This document shows positions 1 through 6,613 of a stretch of DNA of 6,613 nt, piece by piece. The translations under genes were made by a program, and so were the position numbers. Within the stretch, counting starts at the first letter, position 1, and every line of letters starts with the position of its first letter. The stretch covers positions 1 through 6,613 of the forward strand of contig DAOWHM010000061.1 of the NCBI GenBank assembly GCA_030641425.1, in the 5' to 3' direction. The notes below the pieces were generated by a model. That model made no database searches and was not told where the DNA came from. It was given only the letters and a program-made list of their open reading frames with translations. This stretch comes from Candidatus Bathyarchaeota archaeon (GTDB lineage: Archaea; Thermoproteota; Bathyarchaeia; Bathyarchaeales; SOJC01).

Positions 1-2
1 CT

Positions 3-575
3 ACTGTTCCAGTTAACATCGGCTTGGAGGGTAAGCAACAAATCCTTGATCTGTCTGAGATGAAAAGAATTCTCAGTGAAGCAACCATAATCTCCTTAGG
101 AGTATGTGGCTGCAGAAAGGACTTAGGTCGTTGCGATTCTCCTTTAGATGTATGTTTAAGTTTGGATAAGGAAGCAGAAGTCGAAGTGGAGAAGGGATTA
201 GCAAGAAAGGTGAGTTTGAGAGAAGCGCTTGACGCCCTGAGGCGCTCTCACAACGCTGGACTCGTCCATTTAGCCTACGTCTTCAAAGGAAATGACAAGC
301 CAGAAGTTATATGTAGCTGCTGTTCCTGTTGCTGCCACTCCATGAGTGCACTCGTGAGATTCGGCATACCTGAAGCAGTAGTGGCGTCGAAATTCATCGC
401 AAAACAAGACGTGGACACATGCGTAGACTGTGGCACCTGTGTTAAAAGATGTCAGTTTAAGGCAAGATATCTTCAAGAAGGGAAGTTGGTTTATGATTCA
501 GCCAAGTGTTTTGGCTGCGGGCTTTGTATGAGTACATGTCCCACTAAGGCCATCTCTCTAGCGGAGCGTAGCTAA
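3..575 (+). CDS. Cysteine-rich 4Fe-4S ferredoxin-domain protein (5' end outside window)
   Basis: This is probably an electron-transfer protein of the cytoplasm; its partner and pathway are unknown. Numbering is from the first visible codon. An N-terminal CxCRxxxxxC region has Cys at 35, 37, 44 and 51. A very dense cluster, CSCCSCCC, spans 104-111. A C-terminal two-cluster ferredoxin domain follows, with CxxCxxCxxxC at 140-150 (followed by Gln, not the usual Pro) and CxxCxxCxxxCP at 169-180. From memory, the (N/S)CCxCCC plus ferredoxin arrangement recurs in uncharacterised 4Fe-4S proteins of anaerobic archaea and bacteria. The frame is open to the left edge. The first possible start inside, TTG at 24, has no Shine-Dalgarno sequence, and the residues before it (VPVN) look like family sequence, so I treat the gene as 5'-partial. 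The 156-base gap downstream argues against tight coupling to the chelatase gene. The iron-sulfur call is firm; the specific function is unknown. Confidence 0.85.
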   Translation, partial: TVPVNIGLEGKQQILDLSEMKRILSEATIISLGVCGCRKDLGRCDSPLDVCLSLDKEAEVEVEKGLARKVSLREALDALRRSHNAGLVHLAYVFKGNDKPEVICSCCSCCCHSMSALVRFGIPEAVVASKFIAKQDVDTCVDCGTCVKRCQFKARYLQEGKLVYDSAKCFGCGLCMSTCPTKAISLAERS

Positions 576-640
576 CAGCTTAAGAATCTCTGAAAGGGAT
601 TTGATGCGTCTGATGTGCCCGAAGCAGAGGCTATGATATC

Positions 641-712
641 ATGTTGAGAAAACTTCCATCGAGAGGAGAATTCAGTTTGAGGTCACAACTTATATCATTC
701 TTGGGTCTCTAA
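641..712 (+). CDS. Possible 23-codon mini-ORF or leader peptide upstream of the chelatase gene
   Basis: ATG at 641 opens a 23-codon frame ending in TAA at 710-712. An internal TTG at 677 lies in the same frame and is preceded by AGGAG at 664-668, spaced 8 bases, so an 11-codon version ([11 protein letters not shown]) is also possible. The stop lies 6 bases before the AGGAG of the next gene, close enough for translational coupling or a leader role. I recognise no family, and nothing shows that it is translated. A random short frame is the main alternative; it is listed because its initiation module copies that of the gene below it. Confidence 0.2.
   Translation: MLRKLPSRGEFSLRSQLISFLGL
690..697 (+). 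promoter_or_regulatory. Possible TATA box for the chelatase gene
   Basis: TTATATCA is the best archaeal TATA-like match in the spacer. With the usual offset of about 27 bases, transcription would begin near 720, which would place the Shine-Dalgarno sequence right at the 5' end of the message. That fit is awkward, so the gene may instead be read from further upstream. No clear BRE purine stretch precedes the box. Confidence 0.25.
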
Positions 713-718
713 CTTAAT

Positions 719-723
719 AGGAG
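719..723 (+). promoter_or_regulatory. Shine-Dalgarno site fixing the TTG start at 732
   Basis: AGGAG lies 8 bases before TTG at 732. It matches the archaeal 16S anti-SD sequence, and it decides for the TTG start. The protein from this codon begins [12 protein letters not shown], which matches the usual N-terminus of ChlI-type domains (FPFTAIVGQ). Confidence 0.7.
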
Positions 724-731
724 AATTTCGT

Positions 732-3167
732 TTGCAACCGCGAGTTCTGTTTCCTTTCACTGCAATCGTGGACTTGGACAAGCTTAAGCTTGCGATGATC
801 GTGAATGCAGTCAACCCTGATATTGGTGGGCTACTTATTAGGGGTCCAAAAGGGTCTGGAAAGACGACTGCTGTTCGAGCTCTAAGAGATGTTCTGCCAA
901 AGATCCGAGTCGTGAAGGATTGCGCTTTCAACTGTAATCCCGCTGACCCTTCCAATATGTGCAAACGATGTAGCATAACTTATCAAAAGAGAGGCGATTT
1001 TGAAGTTGAGGAAAGGAAGATGCGGGTGGTTGATCTTCCATTAGGCGCTACGGAAGACAGAGTTGTTGGAAGCATAGATATTCAAAAAGCGATAAAACAT
1101 GGCATAGGCGCGTTGGAACCTGGAATTCTTGCTGAGGCAAACCAGAACATACTCTATGTAGATGAAATCAACTTGCTGCCAGACTATATTGCTGATGACT
1201 TGCTAGATGCGGCTGCAACCGGTTGGAACGTTGTTGAGAGGGAGGGAATATCCGTGAGTCATCCTTCACGTTTCGTCTTTGTGGGAACGATGAATCCTGA
1301 AGAGGGACAGCTTCGTCCTCAACTCCTAGATCGGTTTCCAGTGTCCGTAACGGTCGGAAGGATCACATCGGTTGAAGAAAGGATGGAAGTTGTGAAGCGG
1401 AACATGGAGTTCCAAGCAAACCCTGAAGCCTTCACTAAGAAGTTCAGAGAATCTCAAGGAGATTTAATGGGAAGAATTTCAGACGCAAAAAGAAACCTCC
1501 ATAATGTGGTGATACCGGATAAGCTTCTCGAAGCCATATGTGCGACTTGTTTGAATCTGAAAGTTGACGGTTTGCGTCCTGATATTGTCATAAGTAAGGT
1601 TGCAGTCACTCTCTCAGCCTTTGAAGGAAGAGTAACTGTTTCGTTGAAAGATGTTCTCATAGCCTCAGAGCTAGCCCTGAACCACCGTACAAGAGAAGGA
1701 GGGTTCCTCGAACCAGCAACTCCCGAAGAAATAAGTGAGACACTCCTTGCTGCAGCGAAATCTGTAGGATACAAACCTGAAGAGAAGGGACGGAGAACAG
1801 ACAGGGGAGAGATGGCGGGAGAGAAAGATAAAAAGAAAAAGAAGAGGGAGGGTCGAGCTTTTGTTTTCGTTAAAGGCAATGCAAGCAAGAAACTTGAAGA
1901 GCTCTTGCAGAAGAACAAGAAGTTGTCTGACCGTTTAAAGTCTATCTCCCAATTCTTCGTAAAAATAAGCAGAATACTAGGTCAGGTGATATTTGCTTTC
2001 GGGCTGCGGATGAAGAAGAAGCTCAGTCACATGCCAAGTGTGAAGGCAATTATAAAGAGTGACAAACCTCTGAGAGCAGATCCTGGAGAAGAAGGAAAAC
2101 AGGTGAGCTTAAAGACGATGAAAGGTAATCCAACTATAAGCTATTCGGTTAAGGCTCCCAAGATGAAGAAAGGGTTCTTTCTGTTTCGATTTTTTAAAGG
2201 TTCAACCAAAGATTCCGGATTCCTTTCGAAACTCACTCTGAAAGCCAACAGAGCTCGCAGGGTCACTACGAGTTTCGTTGGAAGAAGAGTAGAAGCTACC
2301 ACCACTTCTAGTCGGGGACGAGCAAGAGGATGGAGAGTTCCACAGGGGAAACCTAGAGATGTGCATCTTCCTGCCACGATTCGAGCAGCAGCAGCGAGAG
2401 AGCAACAGGGAAGAAAGGGAAGGCTTGACACAGCCATCAATATCACTTTTAGAGATGTACGGGAGAAGCTAAGGCGCCACAAAACACCAATGACGATAGT
2501 CTTTGTGTTAGATTTGAGTGGCTCTATGATTCTCCGCATCGAAGCCATAAAGAAAGCCATATTGAAGCTGCATGGAGACGCTTACCGCTATCGTGATCGA
2601 GTCGGCATTGTAGCTTTGAAAGACACAGGAGCTGTAGTTGCCCAGCACCCTATCACGAACCTACGAGTCGTTGCCAATAAGCTCATAGGGCTCAAAATCA
2701 GTGGCTACACGCCTTTGGCTTCAGGGATGTTGAAGGCGTGGGAGGTTTTGAAGGAGTCGAAGAGACGTGATCCTTCAACGATTCCAGTGATGATCCTTAT
2801 CAGCGATGGAGGCGCCAATGTTCCTTTGGCAAGGAGTTTGGAGACTGGTGAAGTTCGATCCTTTGAGGAAGAAAGGATAATAGTTCGTGATTTTGAGGGT
2901 ATCGCCATTCATGATGTGATTTCAGTCTCCAAGATGATAAGGAGAGAAGGAATTCACACAATCGTGATTAATACTAATCCCCACATTATGGGACGCGAAA
3001 CATATGGTTCCGTAGTCACGGAAATGATAACTGCCAATACCAATGGTAGACTTCATTCCGTTGGAAGGTTGCCCAGTGAACCTGCTTTGGTTGAGAATAT
3101 TATAGAAAAAATAGCGGAGGATCAGCGCTTAATTGTGCTTGAAGCCTCCTCAAAAATGTTTGACTAA
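732..3167 (+). CDS. Fused ChlI/ChlD-type metal chelatase ATPase subunit (AAA+ and VWA domains)
   Basis: This is the ATP-driven subunit of a Mg/Co chelatase, expected to help a CobN/ChlH-type subunit insert metal into a tetrapyrrole. The 811 residues start with an AAA+ domain (about 1-330). It has Walker [10 protein letters not shown] at 38-46, Walker B ILYVDE at 140-145 and the [18 protein letters not shown] block at 185-202. Cys 64, 68, 77 and 80 form a probable metal-binding insert common in ChlI relatives. The C-terminal VWA domain (about 586-811) keeps a full MIDAS: DLSGSM at 594-599, Thr660 and Asp692. Before it, a conserved R-rich block (527-556, ending ATIRAAAAR) resembles the one in ChlI/ChlD fusions. 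The linker (about 346-519) is long and strongly basic, whereas ChlD linkers are usually acidic and proline-rich. Related fusions are, from memory, nearer 630-680 residues. No catalytic subunit is in view, so the substrate (cobalt, magnesium, or another role) stays open. The TTG start has a good AGGAG. Confidence 0.9.
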   Translation: MQPRVLFPFTAIVDLDKLKLAMIVNAVNPDIGGLLIRGPKGSGKTTAVRALRDVLPKIRVVKDCAFNCNPADPSNMCKRCSITYQKRGDFEVEERKMRVVDLPLGATEDRVVGSIDIQKAIKHGIGALEPGILAEANQNILYVDEINLLPDYIADDLLDAAATGWNVVEREGISVSHPSRFVFVGTMNPEEGQLRPQLLDRFPVSVTVGRITSVEERMEVVKRNMEFQANPEAFTKKFRESQGDLMGRISDAKRNLHNVVIPDKLLEAICATCLNLKVDGLRPDIVISKVAVTLSAFEGRVTVSLKDVLIASELALNHRTREGGFLEPATPEEISETLLAAAKSVGYKPEEKGRRTDRGEMAGEKDKKKKKREGRAFVFVKGNASKKLEELLQKNKKLSDRLKSISQFFVKISRILGQVIFAFGLRMKKKLSHMPSVKAIIKSDKPLRADPGEEGKQVSLKTMKGNPTISYSVKAPKMKKGFFLFRFFKGSTKDSGFLSKLTLKANRARRVTTSFVGRRVEATTTSSRGRARGWRVPQGKPRDVHLPATIRAAAAREQQGRKGRLDTAINITFRDVREKLRRHKTPMTIVFVLDLSGSMILRIEAIKKAILKLHGDAYRYRDRVGIVALKDTGAVVAQHPITNLRVVANKLIGLKISGYTPLASGMLKAWEVLKESKRRDPSTIPVMILISDGGANVPLARSLETGEVRSFEEERIIVRDFEGIAIHDVISVSKMIRREGIHTIVINTNPHIMGRETYGSVVTEMITANTNGRLHSVGRLPSEPALVENIIEKIAEDQRLIVLEASSKMFD
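3152..3156 (-). terminator. Possible short U-run terminator of the DUF885 gene
   Basis: Read on the - strand, a TTTTT run occurs 7 bases after the DUF885 stop codon, inside the end of the chelatase coding region. It is short and has no hairpin, so support is weak. Confidence 0.2.
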
Positions 3168-4801
3168 GCTTCTGTCTTTGTTATTCTTTGGTCAAACACC
3201 TTCCGTAGTAGAGAGATGGAGAGATAGCCATTTGCCGTGATAGTGTCGTGAAACTCTTTCTCATCGAATTTTTCTCCCATCTTTTGTTTCACTTCTTCTC
3301 GCAGCTTCAAGATTAAGTGTTTGCCGAGTAAGTATGAGAGTGGATAGCCAGGTGTTTGGGTGTAGCGTCGAACCTCTGCTGTTGCACCTTCCTTTGACAT
3401 CCCCACCTCATCCGTTAACATTTTGACAGCTTCCTCGAATTTCATTTCACCACGAGATAGTTTGATGTCCACGATTATTCTTACAGCACGCCATACTACA
3501 TCGTTGACTTGGACTAGTTTGGATTCTAAGCCAGTTACGAATCCATGTTCCATCATCATCTGCTCGCAGTAGTGAGCCCAGCCTTCAACTGTTTCAGCAT
3601 TGTCACCCAGTATGTGTATGAGAGAGCTTCTGTTTGAGATTGATCCTTGGAGAAAGTGCCCTGGATAAGCTTCGTGAACGGCGGTGTTCCGGATACTAGC
3701 GTAGTTTAAGTGACTTCCAAGATTGGCAACGTCTTTTGGGCGAGTGACTACATAGACTCCAATCATGGGCTTATCAAATCTTGAGGGCATCATCATCGCG
3801 GCGAAAGGAATAAGAGGCGCGAGAAAAGCTGGTGTTTCTTCGACAACAAGTTTGTCTTCCTTATGAACTGTGGTGATGTTGTTATTTATGATGAATTGCT
3901 TAGCTTCTTCCATTGCGTCCCGGGTTATTTGAAGAGCTTCTTTAAAGGTTTTGGGAGCATTCTTCTCTATCTCCTTCATTACATCTCTGGCACTTTTACC
4001 TGGAGAGATCTGTGCGGCGATACGAGCTCTTTCTTCTTTCATTTCTTTCAGGTATTTATAACCAAGCTGTAGAATTTCATCTGAGCTCATGCCGAGACCT
4101 CGTAGTTCCAAAAGCTTCACAAATTTCTCCTTACCGAGAGCCCAATCCTCAATGGTTTTGGCTTTGAGATCATCAAGCCAACGCATATGTTCTTGAAATG
4201 GCTGCATTAAATTAGCAGCGGCCTTCAATAGTCTTCCATGAAGTTCCTCTGGAATCTTACCTTTCGTTGCACTGGCAATGAACTGAAAAAGCCCGGGGAT
4301 CTGTTTTGCTGACTCTATCGCGACTTCCGTCCATAATTTTACAGGCTTTGAATGCTCAAACCTTGACCTGAACTCTTCCAAAAATTTTGGTAGCTTCTCG
4401 AGTCTGCCAATAATCGCGTCGATACGTTTTTCCAAAGGAGCATAATCTCTCGTTATCATAGCAAAAAATACCCCGCCAATTTCATCGAAGGCATCAGGAT
4501 TCAGTTCATGGATCCGTCTCTCATGAACTTCGAATCTGAATGTTTCGCTGGCCTTTTCCATCACTTGCCAATCTATTTTATTATTTTCATTCAGCGAGTC
4601 ATAGTTTATCGTCTTTTTCATGCGACCCACAAATTCCTGAAGGAGATCGAGGTTTTCAATCACATGTGTGGTGTCACCTTTCGGAAGTAGGTAGTCATAG
4701 GGGTCATGTAATCCTAGATAACTTGCGAAATGGGGGTTCTTTTCAAAAAACTTTTTAAAGAGTTCTTCTTTGAGTGTTTCAAACTTTTGATTAGCGTCCA
4801 A
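3164..4801 (-). CDS. DUF885 family protein, putative zinc metallopeptidase
   Basis: This is a probable cytoplasmic carboxypeptidase-like hydrolase of the DUF885 family; no signal peptide or membrane span is visible. From TTG at 4801 it is 545 residues, near the family's usual 550-600. The signature HEAYPGH is at 376-382, with EGWAHYCEQ at 406-414 supplying the likely third metal ligand (Glu406). A conserved C-terminal block, [15 protein letters not shown], is at 480-494. The N-terminal half is mainly helical and charged, as usual in this family. Start choice: a TTG at 4822 gives 7 more residues but has no Shine-Dalgarno and would lie upstream of the transcription start predicted from the palindrome at 4835-4844. 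TTG at 4801 has AGGTG 6 bases before it. The substrate is unknown; bacterial members have been described as peptidases. The gene overlaps the convergent chelatase gene by 4 bases at the stops. Confidence 0.9.
   Translation of the reverse strand: MDANQKFETLKEELFKKFFEKNPHFASYLGLHDPYDYLLPKGDTTHVIENLDLLQEFVGRMKKTINYDSLNENNKIDWQVMEKASETFRFEVHERRIHELNPDAFDEIGGVFFAMITRDYAPLEKRIDAIIGRLEKLPKFLEEFRSRFEHSKPVKLWTEVAIESAKQIPGLFQFIASATKGKIPEELHGRLLKAAANLMQPFQEHMRWLDDLKAKTIEDWALGKEKFVKLLELRGLGMSSDEILQLGYKYLKEMKEERARIAAQISPGKSARDVMKEIEKNAPKTFKEALQITRDAMEEAKQFIINNNITTVHKEDKLVVEETPAFLAPLIPFAAMMMPSRFDKPMIGVYVVTRPKDVANLGSHLNYASIRNTAVHEAYPGHFLQGSISNRSSLIHILGDNAETVEGWAHYCEQMMMEHGFVTGLESKLVQVNDVVWRAVRIIVDIKLSRGEMKFEEAVKMLTDEVGMSKEGATAEVRRYTQTPGYPLSYLLGKHLILKLREEVKQKMGEKFDEKEFHDTITANGYLSISLLRKVFDQRITKTEA
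3170..3189 (+). terminator. Possible T-rich terminator of the chelatase gene
   Basis: Just after the chelatase stop, 14 of 20 bases are T on the + strand. Archaeal RNA polymerase often stops on such U-rich tracts without a hairpin. The tract lies inside the 3' coding end of the opposing DUF885 gene, so it could simply be coding sequence. Confidence 0.3.
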
Positions 4802-4834
4802 ATAGCACACCTTAGCGGACAATAAAGGGGTAAT

Positions 4835-4844
4835 CTTAATTAAG
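4835..4844. promoter_or_regulatory. Palindromic TATA-like element between divergent genes
   Basis: CTTAATTAAG is a perfect 10-base palindrome in the gap between the DUF885 gene (-) and the methyltransferase gene (+). Read leftward, an offset of about 27 bases gives transcription from about 4813 and a 12-base leader holding AAGGTG just before TTG 4801, a good fit. Read rightward, it would start near 4867 and leave a leader of about 47 bases before TTG 4914. A symmetric box could serve both directions. Confidence 0.5.
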
Positions 4845-4913
4845 CTTTAATGAAGAAGCGTGCGTAGACACTATCCTCGAAAAACATCATAGGCTACATT
4901 TGAGTGTGGACGC

Positions 4914-5585
4914 TTGAGTGAAGATCTATACCACGAATCCTATTTTGAGGGCAGAAGCTCAAATTACTGGTGGACCGTTGGAAGTTATGGGAGTCTGAAG
5001 CACTTTCCCCATTGGGAAGAGATTTTAAAACTAATCCGCAGGCTCAAGATCAAGGGTAAGTTACTGGACATTGGGTGTGCCTATGGCTTTCTCGTGGACC
5101 TTGCGTCAGACTATTTTGATGCCTATGGGATTGACATTTCAAAGTTTGCAATTGGGAAGTCAAAGGAGTGTTGTAGAGGTGGCATCTCCAGAGCTTCAGC
5201 AGTGAATTTACCATTTAAGGATGAGTCTTTTGACGTGGTAACGATTCTTGACACTTTGGAACACATTGTTCCACTAGACCCGTGCTTAAGAGATGTCATC
5301 AGAGTCCTCAAGGATGGAGGGACACTTTTTCTACAATTGCCTAACCCTCTCATTTGGAGCCAGTTTTGTGGACGCTTGTGCTCCTATGTAGGATTTAAAG
5401 ATGAAACCCACATCAATGACTTTGGAGTTAGACAGTGGCGAAAAATATTGGCAAAGCACGACCTGAAACTCCAGAAGGTCTTTGGCATGGTTGCCTTCGC
5501 ATCTAGGAGGGTGCATTTCCTGCTGAAATCCAGAAAGGTTGCGTCTCTGTTTCCGGAGTTATGGATGATCGCTAAGAAATGTTGA
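4914..5585 (+). CDS. Class I SAM-dependent methyltransferase
   Basis: This is a soluble methyltransferase of the Methyltransf_11/UbiE-like type, 223 residues, with an unknown acceptor. Motif I is LLDIGCAYGFL at 50-60, where GCAYG replaces the more common GxGxG. The ribose-binding acid is Asp74 in GIDIS. LPFKDESFDVV at 99-109 and DTLEHI at 113-118 match motifs II and III, followed by VLKDGGTLFLQLPNP at 131-145. The N-terminal LYHESYFEG (5-13) resembles the Y-EYFEG opening of sugar- or glycan-linked methyltransferases, which supports the TTG start at 4914. No clear Shine-Dalgarno is present, and an in-frame stop at 4890 bars an upstream start of any size. The heptamer TTGAGTG also occurs at 4900-4906, out of frame. 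The convergent glycosyltransferase next door suggests, but does not prove, a role in glycan modification. Confidence 0.85.
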   Translation: MSEDLYHESYFEGRSSNYWWTVGSYGSLKHFPHWEEILKLIRRLKIKGKLLDIGCAYGFLVDLASDYFDAYGIDISKFAIGKSKECCRGGISRASAVNLPFKDESFDVVTILDTLEHIVPLDPCLRDVIRVLKDGGTLFLQLPNPLIWSQFCGRLCSYVGFKDETHINDFGVRQWRKILAKHDLKLQKVFGMVAFASRRVHFLLKSRKVASLFPELWMIAKKC

Positions 5586-5590
5586 GAACT

Positions 5591-6334
5591 CTAAATTTCA
5601 CATGTGTGAGGGAAATCGTGAATCCAAGGCTTCTGGTTTAGGACAAAGACTCTGAAGTAGTTCTTGAAATAGTTAATGTAATTCTTCAACATCCCATTCT
5701 TTTTGACTCTTCTTAATGAAGTAAACGCTTTAGCTTCTTTGTTGACCAAGCATTTCCCAACTTTACCCATTTTCAGAGAGAAAACAATATCTTCTGCAAT
5801 GGCTAGATTCTCGTCAAACTCTCCCACATTATGGAAGACGGATTTTCTGCAGGCACAACTCACTGTGGGGAAGAGGGGGAACCCCAAAAGTGCTGTTAAA
5901 GCAGCAATTCCATTCACCAACCTATAATGGAAAAACTTGAAGAGATTGTCCAATACTCCTAATCTTTCAAGACCAACCAAAAATCCTGAAACGCATACAA
6001 CCTTTGGATCCGTGAAACTCTCAAGCATTTCAGCTATGAAGTTAGAATCCAAAATAGTGTCTGCATCTAAAAAAAGCAGTATTTCACCCTTAGCCCTTCT
6101 GGCTCCAGCATTTCTAGCTTTGCTGACACCTCGATCTCTCATGTTAAGTACTTTATCAGCGTACTTCTCCGCAATTGCCTTCGTATTATCTGGACTGTCG
6201 CTGTCTACGACAATAATCTCTATAGCGTCCTTCTCAAATCTCTGCTTCGTGATACTTTTCAAGCACCATTCAATATTTTCCTCTTCGCTATATGTGGGCA
6301 CAATTATTGAAATGAGACAATTTTTGTTTATCAT
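5591..6334 (-). CDS. Family 2 glycosyltransferase
   Basis: It transfers a sugar from a nucleotide-activated donor, probably at the cytoplasmic face of the membrane, for surface glycan, glycolipid or protein N-glycan synthesis. The 247-residue GT-A fold shows SIIVPTYSEEENI at 9-21, the nucleotide-binding VVDSDSPDNT at 42-51, RGVSKARNAGARRAKGE at 68-84, the metal-binding DADT at 90-93 and the catalytic-region ED at 181-182. A hydrophobic stretch at 142-157 may touch the membrane; there are no clear transmembrane helices, and the QxxRW motif of processive synthases is absent. Donor and acceptor cannot be told from the sequence. ATG at 6334 is the clear start, ahead of the MINKNCLISIIVPTY opening; no Shine-Dalgarno is seen. 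The gene converges on the methyltransferase gene with 5 bases between stops. Confidence 0.9.
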   Translation of the reverse strand: MINKNCLISIIVPTYSEEENIEWCLKSITKQRFEKDAIEIIVVDSDSPDNTKAIAEKYADKVLNMRDRGVSKARNAGARRAKGEILLFLDADTILDSNFIAEMLESFTDPKVVCVSGFLVGLERLGVLDNLFKFFHYRLVNGIAALTALLGFPLFPTVSCACRKSVFHNVGEFDENLAIAEDIVFSLKMGKVGKCLVNKEAKAFTSLRRVKKNGMLKNYINYFKNYFRVFVLNQKPWIHDFPHTCEI

Positions 6335-6381
6335 CTGAAGTTCCAGACAGTTCCCTCAGTGGTCTGAATCTATTGTTTGTG

Positions 6382-6392
6382 CTTAATTTAAG
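6382..6392. promoter_or_regulatory. Palindromic TATA-like element upstream of the glycosyltransferase
   Basis: CTTAATTTAAG is a perfect inverted repeat around a central T. Read on the - strand, it predicts transcription from about 6360 and a 26-base leader before ATG 6334. It closely resembles the element at 4835-4844 in the other divergent spacer. On the + strand it is too far from the PurE-like start to be needed, as that gene has its own box. Confidence 0.45.
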
Positions 6393-6462
6393 TTTTCAAT
6401 CCAACAAATTGTGATTAACTCTCAGCAAGAATCTAAACGCTCTTAAATCGCCACGTCACTAA

Positions 6463-6472
6463 GTTTTAAAAT
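6463..6472 (+). promoter_or_regulatory. purE: TATA box of a leaderless promoter for the PurE-like gene
   Basis: GTTTTAAAAT is centred about 27 bases before ATG 6495, the normal distance from an archaeal TATA box to the transcription start. Transcription would therefore begin at or within a base or two of the ATG. The absence of any Shine-Dalgarno sequence before the ATG agrees with a leaderless message. Confidence 0.6.
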
Positions 6473-6494
6473 GCTTTCTCCATATATACGGACT

Positions 6495-6613
6495 ATGCAG
6501 TCAAGTAAAATCATTGTTTTCATGGGTTCAAGGAGAGACTTCGAATTTGCTTCTCGGATCAAAAAGTTTTTGAAACAAGAGAGTTTCAACGTGAAATGTG
6601 AATACATTGTAGC
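6495..6613 (+). CDS. purE: PurE-like protein, N-terminal fragment (AIR carboxylase / N5-CAIR mutase family)
   Basis: This is probably the purine-synthesis enzyme that makes CAIR, either by moving the carboxylate of N5-CAIR or by carboxylating AIR directly. Only 39 codons are visible before the right edge. They show the family's first strand and glycine loop, IIVFMGSRRDFEFA (6-19), matching the MGSxSD phosphate-binding loop with one change (Arg for Ser). A helix follows, then the strand CEYIVA (34-39), which in PurE precedes the SAHRTP loop lying outside the window. The whole family is about 150-170 residues. The start is ATG at 6495, leaderless by its promoter. PurE-like NCAIR-mutase relatives such as LarB-type proteins share this fold, so the exact role is not settled by this fragment. 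Confidence 0.65.
   Translation, partial: MQSSKIIVFMGSRRDFEFASRIKKFLKQESFNVKCEYIV

Larger units (their letters stand above)
664..734 (+). repeat. Direct repeat of an SD-TTG initiation module, 55-base period
   Basis: AGGAGAATTCAGTTTG at 664-679 and AGGAGAATTTCGTTTG at 719-734 match at 14 of 16 bases. Both copies contain AGGAG followed 8 bases later by TTG. The second copy is the apparent start of the chelatase gene. Similarity fades beyond the 16 bases, so this is either an old local duplication or coincidence between two initiation sites. Confidence 0.5.

Noticed and set aside
588..625. CTGA and TGATG motifs resembling the D and C boxes of an archaeal C/D guide RNA
   Set aside because: The order and spacing do not give a C-guide-D'-C'-guide-D layout, and no terminal stem is visible.
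633..642. Perfect 10-base palindrome ATGATATCAT in the spacer before the chelatase gene
   Set aside because: It is short and AT-rich, has no flanking symmetry or second copy, and is likely to arise by chance; not called as an operator.
1830..1852. Purine-only tract with A5-G-A5 runs in the chelatase gene, considered as a programmed frameshift site
   Set aside because: There is no true slippery heptamer and no useful alternative frame. The zero frame continues into an intact VWA domain.
1454..2560. Long open frames antisense to the chelatase linker region
   Set aside because: They are low-complexity Ser/Phe/Leu-rich shadows of the Lys/Arg-rich coding strand, with no recognisable domains.
5594..5616. 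Inverted repeat around CACATGTG just after the methyltransferase stop, resembling a terminator hairpin
   Set aside because: The loop is too small, the outer stem needs a bulge, no T-run follows, and the bases encode the C-terminus of the glycosyltransferase.
5937..6338. 133-codon open frame antisense to the glycosyltransferase
   Set aside because: It is the complement of a gene with clear GT2 motifs, and its Ser/Leu-rich product resembles no family.

Overview
The window looks like an ordinary chromosomal segment of an anaerobic archaeon, with a GC content that looks moderate. Several things point to Archaea. TATA-like boxes sit about 27 bases ahead of starts, the last gene is apparently leaderless, three genes apparently start with TTG, and the gene types are typical of archaea. 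The protein flavour resembles uncultured Thermoproteota such as Bathyarchaeia, but that placement is an impression, not a demonstrated result. I see no mobile element, CRISPR array, tRNA or rRNA, and no gene-free stretch longer than about 160 bases.

Layout: (1) 3-575 (+) is the 3' part of a very cysteine-rich iron-sulfur protein that ends in a 2x[4Fe-4S] ferredoxin domain; its start is outside the window. (2) 576-731 is a short spacer holding a duplicated ribosome-binding-site/TTG start module and a possible 23-codon mini-ORF. (3) 732-3167 (+) is a fused ChlI/ChlD-type metal chelatase subunit (AAA+ plus VWA domain) with an unusually long, strongly basic linker. (4) 3164-4801 (-) is a DUF885-type putative metallopeptidase, which meets the chelatase gene tail to tail with a 4-base stop-codon overlap. 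(5) 4802-4913 is a divergent promoter region with a palindromic TATA-like element. (6) 4914-5585 (+) is a class I SAM-dependent methyltransferase. (7) 5591-6334 (-) is a family 2 glycosyltransferase, convergent with the methyltransferase and 5 bases from it. (8) 6335-6494 is a second divergent promoter region, again with a palindromic TATA-like element. (9) 6495 to the right edge (+) is the start of a PurE-like gene with a leaderless promoter.

The genes do not form one obvious pathway. Strand switches break the window into short transcription units. The methyltransferase and glycosyltransferase could both serve surface-glycan synthesis. The chelatase subunit would be expected to work with a large CobN/ChlH-type catalytic subunit that is not in the window. 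The most distinctive features are the basic linker of the chelatase subunit, its duplicated initiation region, and the cysteine density of the ferredoxin-like protein. I found no convincing new multi-gene system.
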